Part shown: positions 7,725-16,129 of the stretch, in pieces
Layout of the letters: each line of letters opens with the position of its first letter
How positions within the stretch are numbered: position 1 is the stretch's first letter
Origin: GCA-2731375 sp002731375
GTDB taxonomy: Bacteria > Pseudomonadota > Alphaproteobacteria > GCA-2731375
Length of the DNA stretch: 64,000 nucleotides
Direction: 5' to 3'
NCBI GenBank assembly: GCA_030752605.1
Contig: JASMDX010000011.1
Span: 4,226 to 68,225, forward strand
Notes under the pieces: model-generated
What the model saw: the letters and a program-made list of their open reading frames with translations, nothing else
The model's database searches: none
What the model was told of the DNA's origin: nothing
Made by a program: the position numbers and the translations under genes

Positions 7725-10051
7725 GGTGCTGCTTCCAGGATCTTGCCCAGAATATGAGATGGCGGCATGGGCGCCTGATTGATTTCAACTCCAAGGCTGC
7801 GCAAGGCGTCATTGATGGCATTGGCAATGGCCGCCGGCGGCGCGATGGCGCTGCCTTCACCGACGCCTTTGATGCCATACGCCGTATGCGGTGACAGGGT
7901 TTCCATGTGCTCGATTCGCATGTTGGGCAATTCGGCGGGGCCGGGCAGAATATAATCGGCCAGGGTTGATGACAGCGGTTGGCCAAAGGCATCGTAAGGG
8001 GATTCTTCAAACAATGCCGTACCAATACCCTGGGCGGTGCCGCCATAGGCCTGGCCTTCGACCACCATTGGGTTGACCATGCGGCCGCAGTCCTCGGTTA
8101 TGGCGTAGTCGAGAATCTCAACGTGGCCGGTAGCCGGATCAACCGCGACCACGGCAGCATGGGAGGCATAGGAAAAAACGCCCAGATCCGTTCCAGGCTT
8201 GTAGCCCTCCGTGACTTCCAGGCCGCCTTGATCGACCCCTTCGGGCAATTCCTCGGGCCGTAGATACCAGGCGCGGCCCACGTCGCTGAATTTCAAGGAT
8301 GCGCCGCTGGCCTGGATTTCGCCATTGTCAAAGGTAATCTCGCCAGCCTCACATTGCAGCAGATGCGCGGCGACGGCTCTGATGCGGTCAGCCAGCACAC
8401 CAGCGCTTTTCGAGACAGCGCCACCGGCCATGACCATGCCGCGGGAGGCATAGGCACCCGTGGAATAGGGCGTCATGGCGGTGTCGCCTAACAATACTTG
8501 GATGTTGTCCGTGGGAATCGTCAGGATCTCGCTGGCGACCTGGGCCAGGGTAGTTTCAAGACCCTGCCCGATGGATTGGATGCCGGCCCGTACTTCAACC
8601 CCGCCATCGGCGGTCAGGCGCACCGTCGCCTGTTCATAGCCCGGCACGATGGGAATGCCCCAGGAGGCGAAGACGGTGGTGCCATGGGCGCTCTGTTCGG
8701 TATAGGTGGCGAAGCCGACGCCAATCATGCGACCATCCGCTTCGCCCGTCTGTTGGCGTTGACGCACCTGATCAAAACCGATTTGCCGGCGCACGCCGCG
8801 CAACGAAGCGGCATAGTCACCGCTGTCATATTGCTTGCCGGTGATATTCGTGAAGGGCATGGCCCCGACCGGCACTAGATTTTCCTCGCGCACATCCGCC
8901 GGCTCCCGCCCAACCTCGCGGGCGATGGCGTCGATAATCTGTTCCATGGCGAAACAGACGCCGGGCCGGGCAACGCCCCGATACGGCGCGAAGGGGGGTT
9001 TGTTGGTTGCCACCGAATAGGTTTTGCAGCGGTAGAAATCAAACTTGTAAGGTCCGGGCAGATTGCCACCAGCCTGGGCCGCCTCAATACAGGCGGTGAA
9101 TGGATAGACCGAATAAGCGCCGATATCGACCCAGACTTCCGCATCCAGACCCAGAAGTCTGCCCTGTTCATCCGCATAGGCCTTGATCTTGTAGTGATGC
9201 TCGCGGGTATTGGCGCCCGCCGTTAGATGCTCGCGGCGGTCCTCTGTCCAGCGGAACGGGGCGCGGTATTTCAGTGCCAGCCAGGCAATGCAAATTTCCT
9301 CGGGCTGCAGGGTCGCCTTATAGCCGAAGCCACCCCCAATATCGACGGTCTGCACGCGAATCGCGCCCTGCTCCAGCCCCAGACATTCCGAAAGGCCGGT
9401 GCGGACGATGTGTGACACCTGAGTGGCGCTGATCACGACAAGTTGGCTGGCCCGGTCGTCCCAATAGGCCAAGACGCCCTTGCCTTCCATGGGCATCATG
9501 CATTGCCGTGCCGTATTGATCTCACGCTCAATCATCACGGGCGCGTTTTTTTTCAGTTTGGACAAATCCTGCTCTATCTCGGTACGGAGGCAGAGGTTGT
9601 CCGGCCAGTCATCATGCACCTTTCCGGCATCCGGGCTTTGCGCCCGCCAAACGTCGGCGATTGGGGGCAGCTCGTCCAGGTCCAACTCGACCGCTTCGCA
9701 CAGATCCTCGGCCTCGGCCCGATTTTCAGCAACGGCCATGGCGATAGGTTCGCCGACGAAGCGGGCCTTGCCGGTGGCCAGTACCGGATAATCCGATTGC
9801 CGGTAAGTGGGCAGGGTCGAGCGGGCGGTAATCGGCAACACGCCTTCGAGGTCCTCGGCCACGAAGACGCTATCCTCCGCTCCCGCTGGCTTGGTGACTG
9901 CGCTCAGGCGGGCATGTGCCAGGGGGCTGCGCAGAAACGCCACTTCCCGCAGACCGGGCATTTTCAGATCAGCCACATAGATGCCTCGGCCAGTTACCAG
10001 ACGGGCATCTTCCTTGCGCGCAACTCTTTTCCCGATGCCTGTGCCAGCCAT
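7721..10051 (-). CDS. Molybdenum hydroxylase large (molybdopterin) subunit, CODH-like but not true CoxL
   Basis: The 776-residue catalytic subunit of the xanthine oxidase/aerobic CO dehydrogenase family has the opening GKRVARKEDARLVTGRG, the Mo-cofactor loop IGGGFG near residues 238-243 and the general-base glutamate of GVGEGS (about E732). The active-site loop at about 354-364 reads FAPYRGVARPG. It lacks the AYxCSFR motif, with its copper-binding cysteine, of genuine form I CoxL, so CO oxidation is unlikely. It resembles form II enzymes, many of uncertain substrate, that hydroxylate aldehydes, N-heterocycles or similar compounds. It heads a five-gene operon. No XdhC-type maturation gene is present nearby. 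Confidence 0.92.
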   Translation of the reverse strand: MAGTGIGKRVARKEDARLVTGRGIYVADLKMPGLREVAFLRSPLAHARLSAVTKPAGAEDSVFVAEDLEGVLPITARSTLPTYRQSDYPVLATGKARFVGEPIAMAVAENRAEAEDLCEAVELDLDELPPIADVWRAQSPDAGKVHDDWPDNLCLRTEIEQDLSKLKKNAPVMIEREINTARQCMMPMEGKGVLAYWDDRASQLVVISATQVSHIVRTGLSECLGLEQGAIRVQTVDIGGGFGYKATLQPEEICIAWLALKYRAPFRWTEDRREHLTAGANTREHHYKIKAYADEQGRLLGLDAEVWVDIGAYSVYPFTACIEAAQAGGNLPGPYKFDFYRCKTYSVATNKPPFAPYRGVARPGVCFAMEQIIDAIAREVGREPADVREENLVPVGAMPFTNITGKQYDSGDYAASLRGVRRQIGFDQVRQRQQTGEADGRMIGVGFATYTEQSAHGTTVFASWGIPIVPGYEQATVRLTADGGVEVRAGIQSIGQGLETTLAQVASEILTIPTDNIQVLLGDTAMTPYSTGAYASRGMVMAGGAVSKSAGVLADRIRAVAAHLLQCEAGEITFDNGEIQASGASLKFSDVGRAWYLRPEELPEGVDQGGLEVTEGYKPGTDLGVFSYASHAAVVAVDPATGHVEILDYAITEDCGRMVNPMVVEGQAYGGTAQGIGTALFEESPYDAFGQPLSSTLADYILPGPAELPNMRIEHMETLSPHTAYGIKGVGEGSAIAPPAAIANAINDALRSLGVEINQAPMPPSHILGKILEAAP

Positions 10052-10075
10052 GCCGCACCCTTGAACTAAGCGAGG

Positions 10076-10097
10076 TAAACCATGCGCCCATGGTAAA
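10076..10097. promoter_or_regulatory. Imperfect palindrome upstream of the molybdenum-hydroxylase operon
   Basis: CCATG (10080-10084) and CATGG (10089-10093) form an inverted repeat around a 4-base centre, extended on both sides by A/T matches. It lies about 25 bases upstream of the start codon of the first gene of the minus-strand operon, in the only gap (10052-10143) where its promoter can be. It could be an operator, but no regulator gene is adjacent and the arms are short. Confidence 0.3.
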
Positions 10098-10143
10098 TGA
10101 CGTTTTGCGTGTCTTTCAAGGCGCTAGAGCATGCTGCGGCTAA

Positions 10144-12600
10144 TCAAAACCGCTCCAACAGACGGTCGATATAGTCCTGCTCCAGGCGGGCGCGGGCGCG
10201 TTCGCCGGCACGGCGGCGCAGCTCGTCCAGGATATGTCGTGCCCGTGCCAATTCTGAATCGTTGGGCACCATGACCCGGCTATTATCCATGCCACCGCCT
10301 TCGAACGGCCGGCCCGCAGGATCTTCCTTGTTGCCGCTCATTTGCCCCTGGCCATCTTCCTGGGCATTCTTCATCATCTCTTCAGCCAGTTCGCGAAAGC
10401 TGTTGGCCAGGCCGTCGATGGCCTGGCGCTGGGCCGACAGCGCCTGGCCGCCCCAGGCCTTACGCAAGGCCTGCTGTGCCTCGCGCATGGCCCGGTCAAC
10501 CTCGCTCATGGCATCAGGAATATTGCCGATGCCCTGGTCCAGCCGGCGCATGACGTCGCCCAGTTGCTGACGCAGGTTGCCCTGCTGGCCCGCTAAATTG
10601 CCCATGGCCTTGCGCTTGCCAGAGGTCGTGGGGCCATTTCGGCCCCGGCCTTGTGGACCGCCTTGGCTGTCACGTTTGGCCCCGCCATCCTGATTTTGGT
10701 CCCCCTTCTCCCATGGCATGCGGCGTCGGCGGGGGGTTTGTTGATAGGTCTTGTCCATCAGATTCTGCTGCTTCTGCAGCAGTTCGCCCAATCGGCGCAT
10801 GGCCTGCTCACCCGCCCGGTTACCTTGCTGCTGGGTGGTGGCGCGTTGGCCCTCCAGGTTCTCCAGTATCTCCTGCATTTGGCGCAGCATCTCGCGGGCC
10901 GCATCCTTGGCGCCCAGACGGCTTAACTCCCTGATGCGGTCCATCATCTTTTGCAAATCCGCCGCATCGATATTGCGGGCGTTGGGATCGGGGAGGTGTG
11001 GGCCTTGGGCCTGGTCGTTTTTTCGGGCCTGTTGCGCCAGCGCCTGGAGATATTTTTCCATGGCCCTTTGCAATTCGCCCATCAACCGCTCAATCTCGGC
11101 TTGATCGGCGCCCTCGGCTAGAGCCGCCATCAAAGCGTCCTGGGCGGCACGCAGGTCCCGCTCGGCCAGCGACATGCCGCCATCTTCGATCCGCAGGGCA
11201 ATCTGCCACAATAGCTCCATCACCTTGCCCGGCGTTTCATCACGGCTCAACTGCAGGCGCCGGGCTGCCGTCCACAGAGACAGATAGGCGGTCTGATCAT
11301 GGCCATAGGTTTCCGGGCCGGAAGAAATCGCGAACAGCGCCAGGGAAACAAGAAACCGCCGTTCCGGCTGGCGGCTTAAATCCCGCCGCTGTTCGATGAT
11401 CGCGCGGGCGACGGGATGTTTGAATTGGCGCTCGGGCAGTTGCAGCCTGACCGGTTCCGAGCGCCCGATCTGGCCCTTTTCGTCCCTGGCTAGGTAGTGC
11501 AGGACAACCGTCAGACCAGCCCAGGGATGCGGCGTCAAATCAAAATAGCCGCTTTCCCTGGCCTTCCGGGCGCCAGGCGGCGAGACCGTCATGTCCAGCT
11601 GATGAACCTCACCCGCCGCCGCATTGGCCAGGCGCAGCTCTGCCCAGACGGCGGCTAAGCCGTAATCATCGGCGGCCTGATAGGATAGGCGCACGGCTTG
11701 GCGTGGGGTTTTTTTCGGGTCCTCGTCCGCACTAACGGTCGGCGGCTGGTCGACAACAACGGCAAGGGGCCAATCCGCCAACGGCTGCTCGGCCGAGGCG
11801 ATGCTCAGGCGTTGACCAGATTCGATACTTTGGCTCAACTCGAAATTTCGGGCGTCGATTTTCTGGAACGGCGTGGCCGCGCCATCAAACGACAGCCGCG
11901 GCGTCGCGCCGCCGCCAAAGACCCTGGCCATAAAGGTACTGCCTTGGGCCACCTGTAATTTTTCAACACTCATGGGGTCCAGCTTAACGGGCGGCAAGGC
12001 GGTATAATCAGGTGGGGTAAGCCAAGCTTCTAGTTCCGCCGCCGGCCCGCTGCCAGCACCGAAATCCGGCATTATTGCCGCCCTTAGTCGTTGTGGCGCC
12101 TCGGCGCCTGCAACAAATACGCCTATGGCGAGGAGCAGGAACACCAGCGCGCGCAGGCCCCAGGGGTCGCCCTTTGGCAGGCCGGGGCGGGGCAGTCCGA
12201 GGCGCAAGCCGCGCAATTGGTTTTTCAGGCGGTCTTGATGGGCCCGCCACAGGGCAAGGGCGCCGGCATCATGGCTGTTGGCCAATTGATCCTGCAGGCT
12301 TCTCAGGGGGCGGTGGAGCAGGCCGCTATCGCGCTCCAGACGGCGCAGGGCGGCGCTTTCTTCAGGCAGTCGCCAAGCCTTGTAGCCGAGCCAGATGGCG
12401 GCGAACGAAAGCATGGCGAAGACAGCTAGCAACAGGGCATGGCCCCCGGCAGGCAGCAGGGCCGGCAGCTCCAGCAGAGCCAAGGCTCCGAACAGGCCGA
12501 TCACGCACATCACCGGCAACAAGGTCCGCCACAGGATCTCCCAAAACAGCACCAACCGCGCCAGGGCGTGCAGGTAGTCGATGCGGTCTGGTGTCCTCAT
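10144..12600 (-). CDS. DUF4175 / TIGR02302 family membrane protein
   Basis: This 818-residue protein matches the alphaproteobacterial family called TIGR02302. It begins with RIDYLHALARLVLFWE and two hydrophobic segments (about residues 20-70), has a third near residues 150-170, a long periplasmic-like middle part, and a Gln/Arg/Met-rich low-complexity C-terminal half with heptad-like spacing (for example RRLGELLQKQQNLMDKTYQQ) and a Gly/Asn-rich stretch near the end. The biochemical role is not established; the architecture suggests an envelope or cell-size-related function. It lies 4 bases after lysA on the same strand, part of the argH-lptM-lysA operon. Length is normal for the family. Confidence 0.88.
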   Translation of the reverse strand: MRTPDRIDYLHALARLVLFWEILWRTLLPVMCVIGLFGALALLELPALLPAGGHALLLAVFAMLSFAAIWLGYKAWRLPEESAALRRLERDSGLLHRPLRSLQDQLANSHDAGALALWRAHQDRLKNQLRGLRLGLPRPGLPKGDPWGLRALVFLLLAIGVFVAGAEAPQRLRAAIMPDFGAGSGPAAELEAWLTPPDYTALPPVKLDPMSVEKLQVAQGSTFMARVFGGGATPRLSFDGAATPFQKIDARNFELSQSIESGQRLSIASAEQPLADWPLAVVVDQPPTVSADEDPKKTPRQAVRLSYQAADDYGLAAVWAELRLANAAAGEVHQLDMTVSPPGARKARESGYFDLTPHPWAGLTVVLHYLARDEKGQIGRSEPVRLQLPERQFKHPVARAIIEQRRDLSRQPERRFLVSLALFAISSGPETYGHDQTAYLSLWTAARRLQLSRDETPGKVMELLWQIALRIEDGGMSLAERDLRAAQDALMAALAEGADQAEIERLMGELQRAMEKYLQALAQQARKNDQAQGPHLPDPNARNIDAADLQKMMDRIRELSRLGAKDAAREMLRQMQEILENLEGQRATTQQQGNRAGEQAMRRLGELLQKQQNLMDKTYQQTPRRRRMPWEKGDQNQDGGAKRDSQGGPQGRGRNGPTTSGKRKAMGNLAGQQGNLRQQLGDVMRRLDQGIGNIPDAMSEVDRAMREAQQALRKAWGGQALSAQRQAIDGLANSFRELAEEMMKNAQEDGQGQMSGNKEDPAGRPFEGGGMDNSRVMVPNDSELARARHILDELRRRAGERARARLEQDYIDRLLERF

Positions 12601-12604
12601 CGGG

Positions 12605-13876
12605 CTATTCTAGCGTGGCCACCAGCCAGGGCGGAGGTTTGTCCAGGGCCATAAGTTCATTAATGCCTTGGCGGGGCCGAATGACGGCGAACTGGTTACC
12701 GTGCACCAGAATTTCCGGCACCAGGGGGCGGCTGTTGTAGGTAGAGGCCATGACGGCACCATAAGCTCCCGCACTGCGTACGGCGATCAAATCATTGGGA
12801 GCAAGCGGCGGCATGCGCCGGCCCTTGGCCAGGGTATCGCCGGTCTCGCAAATCGGCCCAACCACATCAGCCTCCTCCAACGCTGCGCCGGGCGCGGGCT
12901 CACGCACCGGCACGATCTCATGCCAGCTGTCATACATGGCGGGACGGATCAAATCGTTCATGGCCGCGTCAATGATGATAAAGCGGCGGCCTTCGTGCTT
13001 TTCATGGATCACGCCGGCGACCAGAATGCCAGCATTACCCACCAGCACGCGGCCCGGTTCCAAGACCAGATCAAGCTGCCGGTTGGCAGTCAGGCGCTTG
13101 ACCATTCGACCATACTCAGCCGGCGGCGGCGGGGTTTCGCCCCCGTATGGTATGCCCAGACCACCGCCCAGATTGCAGCGGCGGATCTCGTGGCCCGCCG
13201 CGCGCAGCTCGTCGATTAGCTTCAAGGCGCGGTCAAAGGATTCCTCGAATGGCGCCAGATCGGTGATTTGCGAACCGATATGCACGGCCACGCCCAGCAT
13301 AGCTAGGCCGGGCAGGGCGGCGCCCAGGTCAAAGATTGCCGTGGCCCGATCAATGGGTATGCCAAATTTGTTCTGCTTTCGCCCAGTGGTGATTTTCTCG
13401 TGCGTACCCGCGTCCACGTCCGGATTGACCCGGATGGAGACCGGCGCTACCTTGCCCATCGCGGCGGCGACGGTACTCAACAGCCGCAACTCCGGCTCGC
13501 TCTCCACGTTGAATTGGTAAATTCCCGCCGCCAGTGCCTGGGCCAATTCATCGCGGGTCTTGCCGGGGCCGGCGAAGACAATGGTATCGGGTGCCGCGCC
13601 CGCAGCCATGGCCCGGTGCAACTCGCCCCCCGAGATGACGTCCGCACCCGCGCCCAGCTCGACAAAGGTACGGATTACCGCCTGATTGGAATTGGCCTTC
13701 ACCGCATAGCAGATGCGCGCGCCGCTACCTTCCAGCGAGCCGGCCAGAACCTGATAATGGCGGCTCATGGTGGCGGTGGAATAGCAATAAAAGGGCGTGC
13801 CGACGGCGGCGGCAATATCGGTGATTGCCACTTCTTCGGCATGGAGCACGCCATTCTTATAAGTGAAATAGTCCAT
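12605..13876 (-). CDS. lysA: Diaminopimelate decarboxylase
   Basis: LysA makes the last step of lysine synthesis, decarboxylating meso-diaminopimelate with pyridoxal phosphate. The 423-residue protein has the PLP lysine in YAVKANSN (K60), the glycine-rich phosphate loop RCNLGGGLGIPY, the EPGR motif (LVLEPGRVLVG) and the substrate-binding cysteine in GPICETGDTLA. The start ATG lies 4 bases after the stop of the small lipoprotein gene lptM, so argH, lptM, lysA and the DUF4175 gene form one operon. Full length and no damaged motifs. Confidence 0.97.
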   Translation of the reverse strand: MDYFTYKNGVLHAEEVAITDIAAAVGTPFYCYSTATMSRHYQVLAGSLEGSGARICYAVKANSNQAVIRTFVELGAGADVISGGELHRAMAAGAAPDTIVFAGPGKTRDELAQALAAGIYQFNVESEPELRLLSTVAAAMGKVAPVSIRVNPDVDAGTHEKITTGRKQNKFGIPIDRATAIFDLGAALPGLAMLGVAVHIGSQITDLAPFEESFDRALKLIDELRAAGHEIRRCNLGGGLGIPYGGETPPPPAEYGRMVKRLTANRQLDLVLEPGRVLVGNAGILVAGVIHEKHEGRRFIIIDAAMNDLIRPAMYDSWHEIVPVREPAPGAALEEADVVGPICETGDTLAKGRRMPPLAPNDLIAVRSAGAYGAVMASTYNSRPLVPEILVHGNQFAVIRPRQGINELMALDKPPPWLVATLE

Positions 13877-13880
13877 GGCC

Positions 13881-14039
13881 TTATTGCGACGCCTTTTTCT
13901 TTTTGAGCTTTTCCGGATCGACCTTCATGCCCGCACTGCCGCCAGGACGCTTGGGCGGGCCTTTTTTGCCGCAGGCGGAAAGGGCGGCCAATAGCGACCC
14001 GTTCACGGCCAGGCGCAACAATGTCCGGCGCGGGATCAT
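13881..14039 (-). CDS. lptM: Small lipoprotein, LptM (YifL) family
   Basis: This 52-residue product starts at an ATG that overlaps the argH stop by four bases. The N-terminal helix is followed by the lipobox LSAC with the lipidated cysteine at residue 23, then the hallmark GKKGPPK sequence and a lysine-rich tail. Proteins of this kind between argH and lysA, or beside lysA, are the LptM family, which in E. coli helps assemble the LptD lipopolysaccharide translocon at the outer membrane. Function here is inferred from that family. Its small size makes it easy to miss. Confidence 0.88.
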   Translation of the reverse strand: MIPRRTLLRLAVNGSLLAALSACGKKGPPKRPGGSAGMKVDPEKLKKKKASQ

Positions 14040-15445
14040 AATCGCGCCCGCGCGGCGGCGATGGCCGCGCGTACCTGGGACGGCGCGGTGCCGCCAAAGC
14101 TGACCCGCGATGCCACTGAATTGCGCACGCCCAGTACTTTGAATACGGCATCGGTGATGCCGCCTTCGACAGCCTGCATATCCGCCAAGGACAAACCATC
14201 CAGGTCAACGTCCTGTTCCTCGGCCTGCTTGACGAGGGTTCCCGTGACATGGTGCGCCCGGCGGAACGGCAGGCCCAATTCCCGGACCAGCCAATCCGCC
14301 AGGTCCGTGGCGGTGGTGAAACCTTGCCCGGCGGCGCTTTCCATGGCCGTCCGATTGACGGTCAGATCGCCCAGCATGCCAGACATTGCGGGCACGGTCA
14401 GGGTCAGGGTATCGGCCACTTCGAATACCGGTTCCTTATCTTCCTGCATATCCTTGGAATAGGTCATGGGCAGGCCTTTCATGACCACCAGCAAGGCATT
14501 CAGATCACCGATCACCCGGCCGGCCTTGGCCCGGACTAGTTCGGCGGCATCTGGATTACGCTTTTGCGGCATGATTGAGGAGCCGGTGGTGAAGCCGTCA
14601 CTCAACGAAATAAAGTTGAACTGCGCCGAGGCCCAGTTGACCAGTTCCTCGGCCAGACGGGAGAGATGCACCGACAGGATCGAAGCGGCTGCCAGATACT
14701 CCATGGCGAAATCCCGCGCCGCCACCGCATCCATGGAATTGGCGGCGGGTCTCTCGAAACCAAGCGCCTTGGCCGTGGCGTCTCGGTCAATGGGAAACGA
14801 GGTTCCGGCCAGGGCCGCTGCACCCAAAGGGCTTTCATTCAAGCGTCGCCGGCAATCCGTGAAGCGGCCCCGATCCCGGCCCAGCATTTCCACATAAGCC
14901 ATCAGATGGTGGCCAAAGGTCACCGGTTGGGCCGCCTGTAGATGGGTGAAACCGGGCATGACGGTATCCGCATGCTCCTCCGCCCGGTCCATCAAGACCG
15001 TTTGCAACGCTTGCAAGGCCGGATCCAGGGCATCGATCTCGTCCCGCAGCCAAAGCCGGAAATCCGTCGCCACCTGATCGTTGCGCGAGCGCGCGGTGTG
15101 CAACCGGCCCGCCGGCTCGCCAAGCAGTTCACTCAGCCGGGCTTCCACATGCATGTGGATGTCTTCCTTAAGCGGATCGTATTCAAAGGTTCCCGCCGCG
15201 ATCTCCGCCTCGACCTGATCAAGGCCTTTCAAGATCGCGTGACCATCGTCCTGGTTTAGGATGCCTTGAGCCACCAACATGCTACAATGAGCCCGGCTGC
15301 TGGCAATGTCCTGGCGGTAGAAACGCCTATCGAAATAGATCGAGGCGTTGATCCGCTGCATGATATCCGACGCACCACCGGCGAAACGCCCGCCCCACAG
15401 GGCATTGGCGCCGGTTTTCTTGTCGTCCGGCTGTTTATCGGTCAT
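14036..15445 (-). CDS. argH: Argininosuccinate lyase
   Basis: ArgH cleaves argininosuccinate to arginine and fumarate. The 469-residue form starting MTDKQPDD is chosen because AGGAGT lies 6 bases upstream, whereas the longer open frame would run into the divergent gene. Motifs include ALWGGRFAGG at the N-terminus, the SRNDQVATDFRLW and GFTHLQAAQPV stretches, and the fumarase/lyase signature GSSIMPQKRNPD. It is the first gene of the operon with lptM, lysA and the DUF4175 gene. Only 28 bases separate its start from that of the TlpA gene, so its promoter must lie within that gene. Confidence 0.97.
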   Translation of the reverse strand: MTDKQPDDKKTGANALWGGRFAGGASDIMQRINASIYFDRRFYRQDIASSRAHCSMLVAQGILNQDDGHAILKGLDQVEAEIAAGTFEYDPLKEDIHMHVEARLSELLGEPAGRLHTARSRNDQVATDFRLWLRDEIDALDPALQALQTVLMDRAEEHADTVMPGFTHLQAAQPVTFGHHLMAYVEMLGRDRGRFTDCRRRLNESPLGAAALAGTSFPIDRDATAKALGFERPAANSMDAVAARDFAMEYLAAASILSVHLSRLAEELVNWASAQFNFISLSDGFTTGSSIMPQKRNPDAAELVRAKAGRVIGDLNALLVVMKGLPMTYSKDMQEDKEPVFEVADTLTLTVPAMSGMLGDLTVNRTAMESAAGQGFTTATDLADWLVRELGLPFRRAHHVTGTLVKQAEEQDVDLDGLSLADMQAVEGGITDAVFKVLGVRNSVASRVSFGGTAPSQVRAAIAAARARL

Positions 15446-15473
15446 TTTGTTACTCCTGCCCCCCGAGGAGGCC

Positions 15474-16055
15474 ATGGTCCAGTTTCGATCCGTATACCTG
15501 ATCCCGTTTGCCGCCACCATGGGCATTTTTCTGGCGCTGGCAGTGCCCCATATAGCGCATGCTGCCAGTCTGTCCCAATACGCGGTTGGCGCGATGGCGA
15601 ATTTTACCCTCTCCCCGGAGAAGCCGCCAGCGCCGGTCATAACCTTTCGCGACGAAAAGGGCGAAAAACATAGCCTAGGGGATTTCGCGGGCAAGGTGGT
15701 ATTGGTCAATTTCTGGGCCACCTGGTGCGGCCCGTGCCGGCGGGAAATGGCCGATCTGGATCATTTGCAACGGCGGCTCGGCGGCCATAGGTTCGGCGTT
15801 CTGGCAATTTCCTCGGACCGCAAGGGGATGGCGGTGGTGAAGAAATTCTATGACGAGAACAAGATCCAGCATTTGGATGCTTGGATCGACAAAACCACCA
15901 AGGCACAGCGGGCCTTTCGCGCCTACGGCCTGCCGACCTCCGTGCTCATCGATGATCTGGGCCGAGAAGTCGGCCGCTTGGTGGGTTCGGCGGAATGGGC
16001 TAGTGACGAGGCATTATCCCTGATCAAAGGGGTTGTCGCCGAGGCTGGGAATTGA
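15474..16055 (+). CDS. TlpA-type periplasmic thioredoxin-fold protein
   Basis: This 193-residue secreted thioredoxin-like protein starts at the ATG at 15474, which is preceded by GAGGAG. An N-terminal signal or anchor segment ends near HIAHAA (residue 31). The redox motif WCGPC lies at residues 84-88 in VNFWATWCGPCRREM, and the fold continues through GVLAISSDRKG and AYGLPTSVLID with the cis-proline. TlpA/ResA-like proteins reduce disulfides in apocytochromes or copper proteins in the periplasm. Divergent placement beside argH is a pattern seen in related bacteria. The precise partner is not shown by context. Confidence 0.9.
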   Translation: MVQFRSVYLIPFAATMGIFLALAVPHIAHAASLSQYAVGAMANFTLSPEKPPAPVITFRDEKGEKHSLGDFAGKVVLVNFWATWCGPCRREMADLDHLQRRLGGHRFGVLAISSDRKGMAVVKKFYDENKIQHLDAWIDKTTKAQRAFRAYGLPTSVLIDDLGREVGRLVGSAEWASDEALSLIKGVVAEAGN

Positions 16056-16064
16056 TGCGGCTTT

Positions 16065-16118
16065 GCCAAATTTGCCGCCCAGGTTAAGTTGGCGGTTAGG
16101 TTGACGGAGAAATTTGGG
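16065..16118. promoter_or_regulatory. Nested inverted repeats before the PhyH gene
   Basis: CCAAATTT at 16066-16073 pairs with AAATTTGG at 16110-16117, and inside it CCGCC (16075-16079) pairs with GGCGG (16091-16095). The structure fills the gap between the thioredoxin gene and the start codon at 16130, and no T-run follows, so a simple terminator is unlikely. It could be an operator or a leader hairpin. Supported only by symmetry. Confidence 0.3.
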
Positions 16119-16129
16119 GGATAGCAAGC

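Noticed and set aside
7721..10051. True CO dehydrogenase (form I CoxL)
   Set aside because: The AYxCSFR loop with its copper-binding cysteine is absent; the loop reads YRGVARPG.
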